Origin: Actinomycetota bacterium
GTDB lineage: Bacteria; Actinomycetota; Aquicultoria; Subteraquimicrobiales; UBA9087
DNA length: 9,356 nt
Assembly (NCBI GenBank): GCA_003491635.1
Contig: DNCG01000019.1
Coordinates: 1-9,356, forward strand
Reading direction: 5' to 3'
The translations under genes and the position numbers were made by a program. Below are positions 1 to 6,104 of this stretch, piece by piece (the first letter of the stretch is position 1; every line of letters begins with the position of its first letter). Under the pieces are notes generated by a model. That model was given only the letters and a program-made list of their open reading frames with translations, ran no database searches and was not told the origin of the DNA.

Positions 1-32
1 GTCCCCGTTTTTATTTTCTAACTTAAAACCAA

Positions 33-644
33 CTACTCAATACATTGTGAGCTAGCGGTGGTGTCTATCACCCTGTTTTCGGTGATGATCTTGTGAACCG
101 GGACGTCGTGGGCCGTCGCTGGAATTTCCTTCACGATCTGAAGCTCATAGGCCAATCCGACCAAGGTTGTTTTTGGGGTGGTTTTCTTCAAAAATCTGTC
201 GTAGTAGCCCTTCCCGTAACCTAATCTGTATCCTCTCAAATCAAAAACGCATCCCGGCACAATGATCAGATCGAGATGGGACACATCCACCGGTCGAATT
301 TTGCTCTTTTTGGGTTCCAAAATCCCGTAAGTGCCGGGCTCCAGATCCCGATAGTCACCAATTAGGGAACATAGGAGCTCTCTCTTTTTGGGTTGTGGGG
401 CTGGGACGATTACTTTCTTTCCTGTGGCCAGAACCTCCTTTATCATCTCTTTCGTTTGGACCTCACTTCCGAAGGAGACGTAAAACATAACCACCTTGGC
501 CCGTTTGAACTCGGGCAGCCCCCAAAGGCGCTCCTTTATCTTCGAGCTTTTTCTGGCCATCTCTTCGGCCGTTTGAGAATCCCTCTTGGTCAGTATTTCT
601 CTACGCAGGGCCTCTTTTTCTCGCTTAGTTTCGGCATTCCCCAT
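33..644 (-). CDS. 5-formyltetrahydrofolate cyclo-ligase (MTHFS family)
   Basis: Cytoplasmic enzyme of one-carbon metabolism that uses ATP to convert 5-formyltetrahydrofolate to 5,10-methenyltetrahydrofolate. From the ATG at 644 it is 203 aa, a normal length for the family. Visible signatures are a basic N-terminal helix with LRREILTKRD (13-22), FYVSFGSEVQT (54-64), YGILEP (106-111), DLIIVPGCVFD (125-135), the nucleotide-binding motif GYRLGYGKGYYDRFL (138-152) and HDVPVHKIITE (179-189). The frame can be extended to a TTG at 683, but the extra 13 residues do not look like family sequence and neither start has a Shine-Dalgarno motif. The ATG is preferred because it places the first helix at the usual distance from the terminus. 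It stops at TAG (33-35) and is divergent from the protease unit; the next gene to the left is outside the window. The family call is secure and the start is fairly secure. Confidence 0.95.
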   Translation of the reverse strand: MGNAETKREKEALRREILTKRDSQTAEEMARKSSKIKERLWGLPEFKRAKVVMFYVSFGSEVQTKEMIKEVLATGKKVIVPAPQPKKRELLCSLIGDYRDLEPGTYGILEPKKSKIRPVDVSHLDLIIVPGCVFDLRGYRLGYGKGYYDRFLKKTTPKTTLVGLAYELQIVKEIPATAHDVPVHKIITENRVIDTTASSQCIE

Positions 645-738
645 ATTGGATAAAGGATACAGGATGGCTGGGAGGTGATGCAAGGAAGGGTTGCCGAGGA
701 GGAAAAGGAGGGGGAGAATCTGGTATTATTGGGGTGGA

Positions 739-1017
739 ATGAAGGAACGAGGGGAATTGATAGAGAAACTTAAGAAGATTGCCAGAAAGGATCCAAAAAG
801 GGGTGTGAATCTCATCGTCCACCTGGCGAAGCCGCCCTCGGAGGTCCTCTCTCTTCTCGCAGTGAGGGGAGTAAAAATAAGACATAAATATTGTCTGATG
901 AGGGCTGTAGCTGTGGAAATCTCCGCTCAGGAGGCTTTAAGGCTGGAGAAGGAAGCGTGGGTGACGCGAATTGAGGAGGACAGGGAGGTTCACATTCTGA
1001 GGGAGAAGGAGGAGTAA
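739..1017 (+). CDS. Stand-alone subtilisin-propeptide-like (inhibitor I9-type) small protein
   Basis: A 92-aa protein with no signal peptide or TM segment. After a lysine-rich N-terminal helix (1-21) it shows the beta-alpha-beta-beta-alpha-beta pattern of subtilisin propeptides: VNLIVHLA (23-30), a helix, VKIRHKYCLMRAVAVEIS (45-62), a helix QEALRLEKE (64-72), then WVTRIEEDREVHIL (74-87). The last part matches the prodomain of the next gene, which has WVERLELDKKVYATL; the shared pattern is W-V-x-R-x-E-x-D-x-x-V. Members of this fold act as intramolecular chaperones and tight inhibitors of subtilases, so a role as chaperone or inhibitor of the neighbouring protease is inferred. The ATG at 739 follows GGGGTGG (731-737); an upstream TTG at 691 in the same frame adds only a basic low-complexity stretch. 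It ends 1 bp before the protease GTG, and its last codons hold that gene's ribosome-binding site. Confidence 0.75.
   Translation: MKERGELIEKLKKIARKDPKRGVNLIVHLAKPPSEVLSLLAVRGVKIRHKYCLMRAVAVEISAQEALRLEKEAWVTRIEEDREVHILREKEE
1006..1013 (+). promoter_or_regulatory. Shine-Dalgarno for the subtilase GTG start
   Basis: AAGGAGGA lies 5 nt before the GTG at 1019, inside the last codons of the propeptide-like gene. It fixes the GTG as the protease start and couples the two genes. Confidence 0.75.
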
Positions 1018-1018
1018 G

Positions 1019-2290
1019 GTGTATATTTCCCCGGAGCTAAAATCGGAAATTGGCGAGGTGGGACTGGAAGAGCACATCCACATCATCGTGAAGGCCGTCA
1101 GACTGGAGAGGGATTATATAGCCAAAGCCATGGCAAAACCCCTGCACAGTGTGCGTCAGGAGATCAGGCTCGTCAATGCCTTCTCCATGGCCCTTCCCGC
1201 CGGAGAGGTGGAGAAATTCGCCGAAGAGCCCTGGGTGGAGAGGTTGGAGCTGGACAAAAAGGTCTATGCCACGTTGGATACGGCCATTCCGTTGATAGGC
1301 GTCCCACATGTCTGGGAAAGCGGTTTCACGGGCAAGGGCGTAAACATCGCCATCGTGGATACCGGAGTAGACAAAAACCACCCCGATCTTGCCGGGCGGG
1401 TGGTGGCCACCAGGGATTTTACCTTGGAGGGATTCAGGGATCTTAATGGTCACGGTAGTCATGTGGCGGGGATTTGTGCAGGTAGCGGGGAGGCTTCTCG
1501 GGGAAAGTATAAGGGGTTGGCCCCCTCAGCCTCCATTTTGGTGGCCAAGGCGTTGAAGGGAGATGGGAGTGGCAGGATGAGCGATGTGATGGCTGGGATA
1601 GAGTGGGCGGTGGAGATGGGGGCCCACATTGTCAACTTGTCTTTGGGGACGAAGGGACCCTGCGATGGGCGGGACGCCTTGAGTGAGCTTTGTGATGTGG
1701 TGGTTGGTCAAGGTGTGATAGTCTGCGTGGCGGCGGGAAACGACGGTCCGGCGAAGAGGACCATCGGTAGTCCTGGTTGTGCCAGGAAAGTCATCACGGT
1801 GGGTGCATCCACCGACTTCGATACGGTGGCCGAATTCTCCTCCTGCGGCCCCACCGCTGACGAGAGGTTGAAACCGGATGTGCTCGCCCCCGGTGTAGAT
1901 ATCGTCTCTTCTCTGGCTGAGGGAGTCTCGGTGGGCAAGCCGGTGGACAGCTACTATACCTCAGCTACGGGGACTTCCATGGCTGCGGCTCATGTCGGTG
2001 GTCTTGCTGCCCTCTTGCTTGAGGCCAAGCCCGGTGCCTCTCCTCTCCTCGTCAAAGAGGCGCTCATCAGAGCGGCCAAGGATTTTGGGATCGATCACTA
2101 TGCTGAGGGGGCGGGGAGAATTGTCGCCGAAGAGGCGTTAAGATACGTTCAAATTCATGAGAATCCCCCGGAGGTACCGGAGGCGGAACAGCCCCCTCCG
2201 GGTTGTCTGGCGGGTCTGTTTCACGTGGGCGATCAATGGTTGAGGAAACTGGAGGGGCGACTTAGAAGGTTGCCCGAGAAGGAAAGCTAG
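1019..2290 (+). CDS. S8 family subtilisin-like serine protease with N-terminal prodomain, no signal peptide
   Basis: A 423-aa subtilase. Residues 19-86 form an I9-type prodomain (HIHIIVKAV ... PWVERLELDKKVYATL), and autoprocessing would be expected near 83-88. The catalytic domain spans about 90-378. The triad is D114 in AIVDTGVD, H145 in NGHGSHVAG and S320 in GTSMAAAHV, with oxyanion Asn241 in AAGND, so all catalytic residues are intact. The proline that usually precedes the His of GTSMAxPH is Ala324 here. A proline-rich linker (383-395) leads to a basic amphipathic tail (397-420). There is no signal peptide or TM helix, and seven cysteines are spread over the catalytic domain and tail. This suggests a cytoplasmic enzyme, unlike most prodomain-bearing subtilases. 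The GTG start has a strong Shine-Dalgarno. The gene is convergent with the ABC operon across 50 bp in which I see no terminator hairpin. Confidence 0.95.
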   Translation: MYISPELKSEIGEVGLEEHIHIIVKAVRLERDYIAKAMAKPLHSVRQEIRLVNAFSMALPAGEVEKFAEEPWVERLELDKKVYATLDTAIPLIGVPHVWESGFTGKGVNIAIVDTGVDKNHPDLAGRVVATRDFTLEGFRDLNGHGSHVAGICAGSGEASRGKYKGLAPSASILVAKALKGDGSGRMSDVMAGIEWAVEMGAHIVNLSLGTKGPCDGRDALSELCDVVVGQGVIVCVAAGNDGPAKRTIGSPGCARKVITVGASTDFDTVAEFSSCGPTADERLKPDVLAPGVDIVSSLAEGVSVGKPVDSYYTSATGTSMAAAHVGGLAALLLEAKPGASPLLVKEALIRAAKDFGIDHYAEGAGRIVAEEALRYVQIHENPPEVPEAEQPPPGCLAGLFHVGDQWLRKLEGRLRRLPEKES

Positions 2291-2340
2291 TACTTTAAAT
2301 TTGTAACGGCACTAGATTAGTTGTTTATTCTTCCTGTCAC

Positions 2341-2817
2341 TTACTCTTGATCAAGATACATTTCCTCTGTGTCCAGGTTATACCCGATGAGCTCGGCGTA
2401 TCTCCCCCAATCGATGATGGTGTGAACGAGGTTCTCCGCGTCTTCCTCGGAAAGGTGGGCCTCGAAGAGTTCGACGAAGAATTCCCGGTCCATGCGCTTA
2501 TCTTCCTTGGTCTTCAGGGCGGCGATCGTTTCCTGAAAAGGTTTTAGTTTCTTGAGTTGTTGCTTGATGACGAGCTTCCTCTCATTTACGTCGGCCTCCA
2601 CCAGTCTCTTGCCGGTGGGAGTGAGCTTTATGTCTCCATCTATCACCTCCGCCAGCCCCAGGAGTTCAGAGGCATCGATAACGGGTAAGATATCTTCCAG
2701 GTCGAATTGAAGACTTTTCGCCAGTTTAAATATGTCCTCCTTTCCCTTGGCATCGTCGATGAGCTCTAGCAAACCTATGACGGTAGAAATCCCCGTCCGT
2801 GGCAGCGGCTCTATCAT
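2341..2817 (-). CDS. Free-standing AAA-associated C-terminal domain protein of an ABC importer
   Basis: A 158-aa protein matching the AAA-associated C-terminal domain usually fused behind the ATPase of nitrate/sulfonate/bicarbonate-type ABC importers. Recognisable blocks are PLPRTGISTVIGLLELI (4-20), a winged-helix-like part with DILPVIDASELLGLAEV (41-57) and DIKLTPTGKRLVEAD (61-75), REFFVELFEAHLSEEDAE (111-128) and DWGRYAELIGYN (136-147). The domain's function is not established; a regulatory or subunit-contact role in the transporter is inferred. Two starts are possible. The ATG at 2817 has AAAGGAG 12 nt upstream and begins right at the domain. A TTG at 2856 overlaps the ATPase stop as TTGA but has no ribosome-binding site and adds 13 hydrophilic residues. 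The ATG is preferred. It is the last gene of the ABC operon. Confidence 0.85.
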   Translation of the reverse strand: MIEPLPRTGISTVIGLLELIDDAKGKEDIFKLAKSLQFDLEDILPVIDASELLGLAEVIDGDIKLTPTGKRLVEADVNERKLVIKQQLKKLKPFQETIAALKTKEDKRMDREFFVELFEAHLSEEDAENLVHTIIDWGRYAELIGYNLDTEEMYLDQE

Positions 2818-2829
2818 CTTGGTTTCGTT

Positions 2830-2836
2830 CTCCTTT
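2830..2836 (-). promoter_or_regulatory. Shine-Dalgarno deciding the start of the AAA-associated-domain gene
   Basis: AAAGGAG on the minus strand lies 12 nt before the ATG at 2817. The spacing is long but usable. It lies downstream of the alternative TTG (2856), so it supports independent initiation at the ATG. Confidence 0.5.
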
Positions 2837-2852
2837 CCTGGATTCTCTTTTC

Positions 2853-3602
2853 TCAAACGATCAGTGAGTAGATTTCGTCGGTGATGTTGTTAAAGGCGGT
2901 TTCCCTTCGGTCCCTTGGCCGTGGCAATTTGATTGTCACATCGCCAATGACTTTGCTTGGCCTCGAGGACATTACCACCACTCTATCCGCCAGGTAGACC
3001 GCTTCCTCGATGCTGTGCGTGACCATCACGATTGCACTCAGCCGCAGGCTCTCATCTTGCCATAGGTCGATCACCTCTTCGCGCAGGTTTTCGGCGGTGA
3101 GAGCATCCAAGGCGGAGAACGGTTCGTCCATGAGGAGCAACTCCGGCTCGACCGCCAGCGCTCTCGCCAGTCCGACTCTTTGCTTCATTCCTCCCGAGAG
3201 TTCTCGGGGGTAAGCTTCTTCAAAACCGTCCAAGCCCACCTTGTCGATGTATATCTCCGCCCTCTTGATCCTTTCCTCGGGGGAGATTCCCCGGGCTTCC
3301 AGCCCCAAGCAGACGTTTTGCATCACCGTCAACCAGGGAAGGAGAGCAAAAGATTGAAATACGATGGCGGTGTGGAGGTTGATTTCTTTAACGGTTTCAT
3401 CACGGTAAAGGATCTCTCCCGTCGTTGGTTTATCCAGACCCGCGATCATTCGCAAAAGGGTGCTTTTCCCACAGCCGGATGGCCCGACCACGCAGACAAA
3501 TTCTTCGGGGGAAACCCCGAAACCCACCTTCTCGATGATGGTGATCGTTTTGCTGTCCTCCGTGAAGGATCTTGATATATCCTTTACTTCGAGCAAAATC
3601 AC
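2853..3602 (-). CDS. ABC transporter ATP-binding protein, nitrate/sulfonate/taurine importer type
   Basis: A 249-aa ATPase that would energise the adjacent fused permease from the cytoplasmic face. In order it has Walker A GPSGCGKST (40-48), the Q-loop Gln in VFQ (83), signature LSGGMKQR (136-142), Walker B LLLMDE (155-160), D-loop SALD (163-166) and the H-loop His in VTHSIEEA (196). The sequences FALLPWLTVMQNV (85-97) and ADRVVVMSSRP (205-215) are typical of the NrtD/SsuB/TauB group. The substrate cannot be read from this subunit. The frame opens at a GTG at 3626, but the GTG at 3602 follows GGGAGGAG and begins directly at the first beta strand, so it is chosen. The stop TGA (2855-2853) overlaps an alternative TTG start of the next gene. 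The usual C-terminal extension is missing and is encoded separately downstream. Confidence 0.95.
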   Translation of the reverse strand: MILLEVKDISRSFTEDSKTITIIEKVGFGVSPEEFVCVVGPSGCGKSTLLRMIAGLDKPTTGEILYRDETVKEINLHTAIVFQSFALLPWLTVMQNVCLGLEARGISPEERIKRAEIYIDKVGLDGFEEAYPRELSGGMKQRVGLARALAVEPELLLMDEPFSALDALTAENLREEVIDLWQDESLRLSAIVMVTHSIEEAVYLADRVVVMSSRPSKVIGDVTIKLPRPRDRRETAFNNITDEIYSLIV

Positions 3603-3606
3603 TCGG

Positions 3607-3614
3607 CTCCTCCC
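3607..3614 (-). promoter_or_regulatory. Shine-Dalgarno deciding the ATPase start
   Basis: GGGAGGAG on the minus strand ends 4 nt before the GTG at 3602 and lies inside the 5' extension that would begin at the GTG at 3626. This argues for the downstream start. Confidence 0.6.
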
Positions 3615-3629
3615 ACAACTACTCACGCG

Positions 3630-5339
3630 TTAAAGTTCGATAACGTACTTGATGGAGGCCTTGGCGTAAAGCTTTCGCCAGAGGAGTTGGTTCATCGGGA
3701 CGATGACCGCGACCATCCCCACCAAACATAATAGTATCATAAGACTGTTTCCGGTCTCATAAGTCGCCTTATTCAGGAGCATGCCGATACCAAAAGCGGT
3801 CCGCGTTTTGCCCTGGAATCTGAGGTACTCCGAGACTATCAGGGCATTCCAGCCTCCTCCCCAGCCCGTGATGCTTCCTGTGATGAGAGAGGGAAAGATA
3901 CCCGGGAGAATCACCCTTCTCAGATAGCTCCATCGTGAGATACCAAAGGACCTCGCGGCCTCCTTCAAATCGGCCGGGATGGCCCTCACTCCAGCGATGA
4001 GGTTAAAGAGCACGTACCACTGCATGCCCGTGAGGATTAGGAGGATGGAGGCGAGGTTCATCCCTCCCCAGAGATGGTGGACGACCACCACCACGATGAG
4101 GGGGAAGAGGGCGGTTGCCGGAATGGAGGCGGTCACCTGAATGAGTGGCATCAAGAACTTCGATATCCTCTCGTTTTCACCGATTAAGATGGCAGTGGGC
4201 ACTGTCCAAGCGAGACAGAGAACGTAGGCCATCGTCAAGCGGAGAAATGAAGCCAGAATACTCAGGGGAATGGCCTTGGCCTCCGGGGGTATGGGGTTAG
4301 AAAACAGCCTCACTATTCCCTGGGTGGCCCAGTAGGTACCATAGAGAGCACCGGCTGCCAGAATGGCGAGAGAGATACCCCTCAAGACCCGTTTGATTCG
4401 AGACCACACGCTCGAATTCTCCACCCGCCCGATGAGGTTCTTTATGGGCTGATTCACGATTCCCACCAACCTCAGGAGAGCGACCCAACCCCTATCGAAT
4501 CTCAACAGAATGAGCCCGTCCTTTATCCACGAAAGCCAGACGCTCTGAGGAGTGGTCTGGCCGGCGGGGGCCATCTGGTAGGTGAACTTGTTTGCCCAGA
4601 ATGTTAGGGGCCTCCAAAAGAGAGCATCAAGGGCTACGATTATCAGGATGAGAACGGCCAGTCCTAGGAGTATCAAGTCTATCCTCCCCTTGTCGGAGCC
4701 GTCCAGAAGGAAACTACCCAATCCCGGGAGGGTAAATCTCCGAGCCCCCAGGGCTATGATCTCGCAGGCCATCAAGAAATACCATCCGCCCGCCCAGGAC
4801 ATCATGCTGTTGTAGACCAGCTTCGGGAGGCTAGCGGGGAAGTAAAGTCGCTTGAATTTAAGCCAGTCCCTGGTTCCATAGGCCGCCGTTGCCCGCAGGA
4901 TATCCTTGGGGATGGTGATGATCGATTCATACACCCCGAAGGCCATATTCCAGGCCTGACTGGTGAAGATGAGAAACACCGAGGCAAGCTCTATCCCCAC
5001 CCTCTCCCCGCGGAGCAAAAGGATGAAGAATCCCACGGCTACGGGGAAGAATCCCAGGACGGGGACGGACTGAAGGATATCGAGAGCGGGCAGAAGTACC
5101 TTTTCCGCCCATTTTCTGGTGGCGGCTGCATATCCGTATGTTAAGGCGAAAGCGAGGGAGAGGATATAGGCTGCGAGCATGCGAGAGAAAGAACAAAAAG
5201 CAAAGTAGGGAAGCTTTCTGGCCTCATCGGGAATGTGAGTGAGGGCGTATCTAGTCACGAAGAATGAGAGTACGAGTGCTGCTGCGATCGCCAGCCCCGT
5301 TTTTATCCTTCCTTCGACTTTGCTCAGGATAAACCCCAT
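3630..5339 (-). CDS. ABC transporter permease, tandem fusion of two BPD_transp_1 domains
   Basis: A 569-aa inner-membrane permease about twice the usual 250-280 aa, carrying two homologous halves. Half 1 (about 15-250) has RMLAAYILSLAFALTYGYAA (53-72), LDILQSVPVLGFFPVAV (86-102) and a degenerate EAA loop RATAAYGTRDWLKFKRLYFP (149-168). Half 2 (about 320-560) has RLTMAYVLCLAWTVPTAILI (367-386), IQVTASIPATALFPLIV (400-416) and a canonical EAA loop KEAARSFGISRW (459-470) ending RRVILP (474-479). The two EAA loops are where the ATPase docks, so one polypeptide supplies the whole transmembrane pathway. A polar linker (251-318) joins the halves. The ATG at 5339 follows GAGGTGG (5350-5344). It is the first gene of the operon and ends 27 bp before the ATPase. 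The family's substrates are nitrate, sulfonates, taurine or similar; no binding protein lies nearby to narrow this. Confidence 0.93.
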   Translation of the reverse strand: MGFILSKVEGRIKTGLAIAAALVLSFFVTRYALTHIPDEARKLPYFAFCSFSRMLAAYILSLAFALTYGYAAATRKWAEKVLLPALDILQSVPVLGFFPVAVGFFILLLRGERVGIELASVFLIFTSQAWNMAFGVYESIITIPKDILRATAAYGTRDWLKFKRLYFPASLPKLVYNSMMSWAGGWYFLMACEIIALGARRFTLPGLGSFLLDGSDKGRIDLILLGLAVLILIIVALDALFWRPLTFWANKFTYQMAPAGQTTPQSVWLSWIKDGLILLRFDRGWVALLRLVGIVNQPIKNLIGRVENSSVWSRIKRVLRGISLAILAAGALYGTYWATQGIVRLFSNPIPPEAKAIPLSILASFLRLTMAYVLCLAWTVPTAILIGENERISKFLMPLIQVTASIPATALFPLIVVVVVHHLWGGMNLASILLILTGMQWYVLFNLIAGVRAIPADLKEAARSFGISRWSYLRRVILPGIFPSLITGSITGWGGGWNALIVSEYLRFQGKTRTAFGIGMLLNKATYETGNSLMILLCLVGMVAVIVPMNQLLWRKLYAKASIKYVIEL

Positions 5340-5368
5340 GGCCCCACCTCGTTAGCGAGCTTCCCTAA

Positions 5369-5397
5369 ATTCTACACTTTTTGGGAATGTTGGGGAA
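5369..5397 (-). promoter_or_regulatory. Candidate promoter of the ABC operon
   Basis: On the minus strand a -10 box TAGAAT (5374-5369, 5/6 to consensus) lies 17 bp from a poor -35 TTCCCC (5397-5392, 3/6). Transcription would start near 5362, leaving a leader of about 20 nt that contains GAGGTGG. A 7-bp inverted repeat GCTTCCC/GGGAAGC (5359-5365 and 5393-5399) brackets it. The weak -35 would fit activator-dependent expression. Confidence 0.4.
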
Positions 5398-5400
5398 GCA

Positions 5401-5429
5401 TTGACAGCGGAATACAAGAGGGATACATT
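5401..5429 (+). promoter_or_regulatory. Sigma70-type promoter of the trk operon
   Basis: Perfect -35 TTGACA (5401-5406), a 17-bp spacer and -10 TACATT (5424-5429, 4/6). The start of transcription would fall near 5436, just ahead of GGAGGTG (5444-5450) and the GTG at 5457. The -35 boxes of this promoter and of the opposing ABC-operon promoter are only 3 bp apart. Confidence 0.7.
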
Positions 5430-5443
5430 TTAGGGCATAGTCT

Positions 5444-5450
5444 GGAGGTG
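5444..5450 (+). promoter_or_regulatory. Shine-Dalgarno deciding the first trkA start
   Basis: GGAGGTG stands 6 nt before the GTG at 5457. The frame could also open at the GTG at 5448, but that codon is part of this motif, so the start at 5457 is favoured. Confidence 0.65.
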
Positions 5451-5456
5451 ACCGCG

Positions 5457-6095
5457 GTGTACGTCATTGTGGTCGGTTGCGGCCGCGTTGGCTCCCGATT
5501 GGCGGAGTTTCTGGCAGTCGAGGGCCACGATGTGGTGATAATCGATAAGGAACCCAGAGCTTTTCGTCGGCTTGGTTCCACTTTCAATGGCTTGACCGTC
5601 CAGGGTGCTGGATTCGATGAAGATGTGTTGAGGGAGGCCGGCGTCGAGAGGGCGGATGCCCTGGCCGCCGTGACAGATCTCGACAACACGAACATGATGA
5701 TAGCCGAGGTTGCCAGGAAGATTTTCAATGTCCCGCGGGTGGTGGCCAGGCTCTACAACCCCGAGCGGGAGAGAACATATCAAAAGCTGGCCCTCGATTA
5801 CGTGTGCGGGACGATCCTGGTGGCGGAGAAGATACTGGACAAAATGGTCAAAGGATACGTTCGCCACGTCTCCATAAGCATGGATACTGAAATAATCGAG
5901 TTCAAGATGGGGGAAGCTGTGGATGGCAGGCTTGTGAGCGAGGTGGAGATACCGGGCGAGTTTAAGGTGGTGGCCGTGGTGAGGGAGGGTTTGAGCAACA
6001 TCCCTCCCCAGGAATTTGTTTTAGCCGCCGGCGATATCGTGGTGGGTGTCGTCCGGAGATCGGCCTCCCCCAAGATCGAGAAGCTCATGGGTTGA
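5457..6095 (+). CDS. trkA: Trk K+ uptake regulatory subunit, half-size TrkA (first copy)
   Basis: A 212-aa cytoplasmic nucleotide-binding subunit that gates TrkH. Residues 1-120 are an RCK/TrkA-N Rossmann domain with YVIVVGCGRVGSRLAEFL (2-19; GxGxxG is GCGRVG 7-12), the acidic ribose-binding D30 at the end of strand 2 (VVIID), VQGAGFDEDVLREAGV (48-63) and DALAAVTDLDNTNMMIA (67-83). Residues 135-212 are a TrkA-C domain containing VEIPGEFKVVAVVREG (163-178) and LAAGDIVVGVV (189-199). E. coli TrkA is about twice as long with two such units in tandem; here they are separate genes. The GTG start is fixed by a Shine-Dalgarno at 5444. It is followed after 9 bp by the second trkA and is the first gene behind the promoter at 5401. 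Confidence 0.93.
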   Translation: MYVIVVGCGRVGSRLAEFLAVEGHDVVIIDKEPRAFRRLGSTFNGLTVQGAGFDEDVLREAGVERADALAAVTDLDNTNMMIAEVARKIFNVPRVVARLYNPERERTYQKLALDYVCGTILVAEKILDKMVKGYVRHVSISMDTEIIEFKMGEAVDGRLVSEVEIPGEFKVVAVVREGLSNIPPQEFVLAAGDIVVGVVRRSASPKIEKLMG

Positions 6096-6104
6096 GGAGG
6101 AATG

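Noticed and set aside
696..718. 23-base all-purine run
   Set aside because: It may just reflect purine-rich leader sequence upstream of the start at 739; nothing else supports a triplex or regulatory role.
2291..2340. Terminator between the convergent protease and ABC operon
   Set aside because: No stem with a T-run could be built on either strand; only short scattered complementarity.
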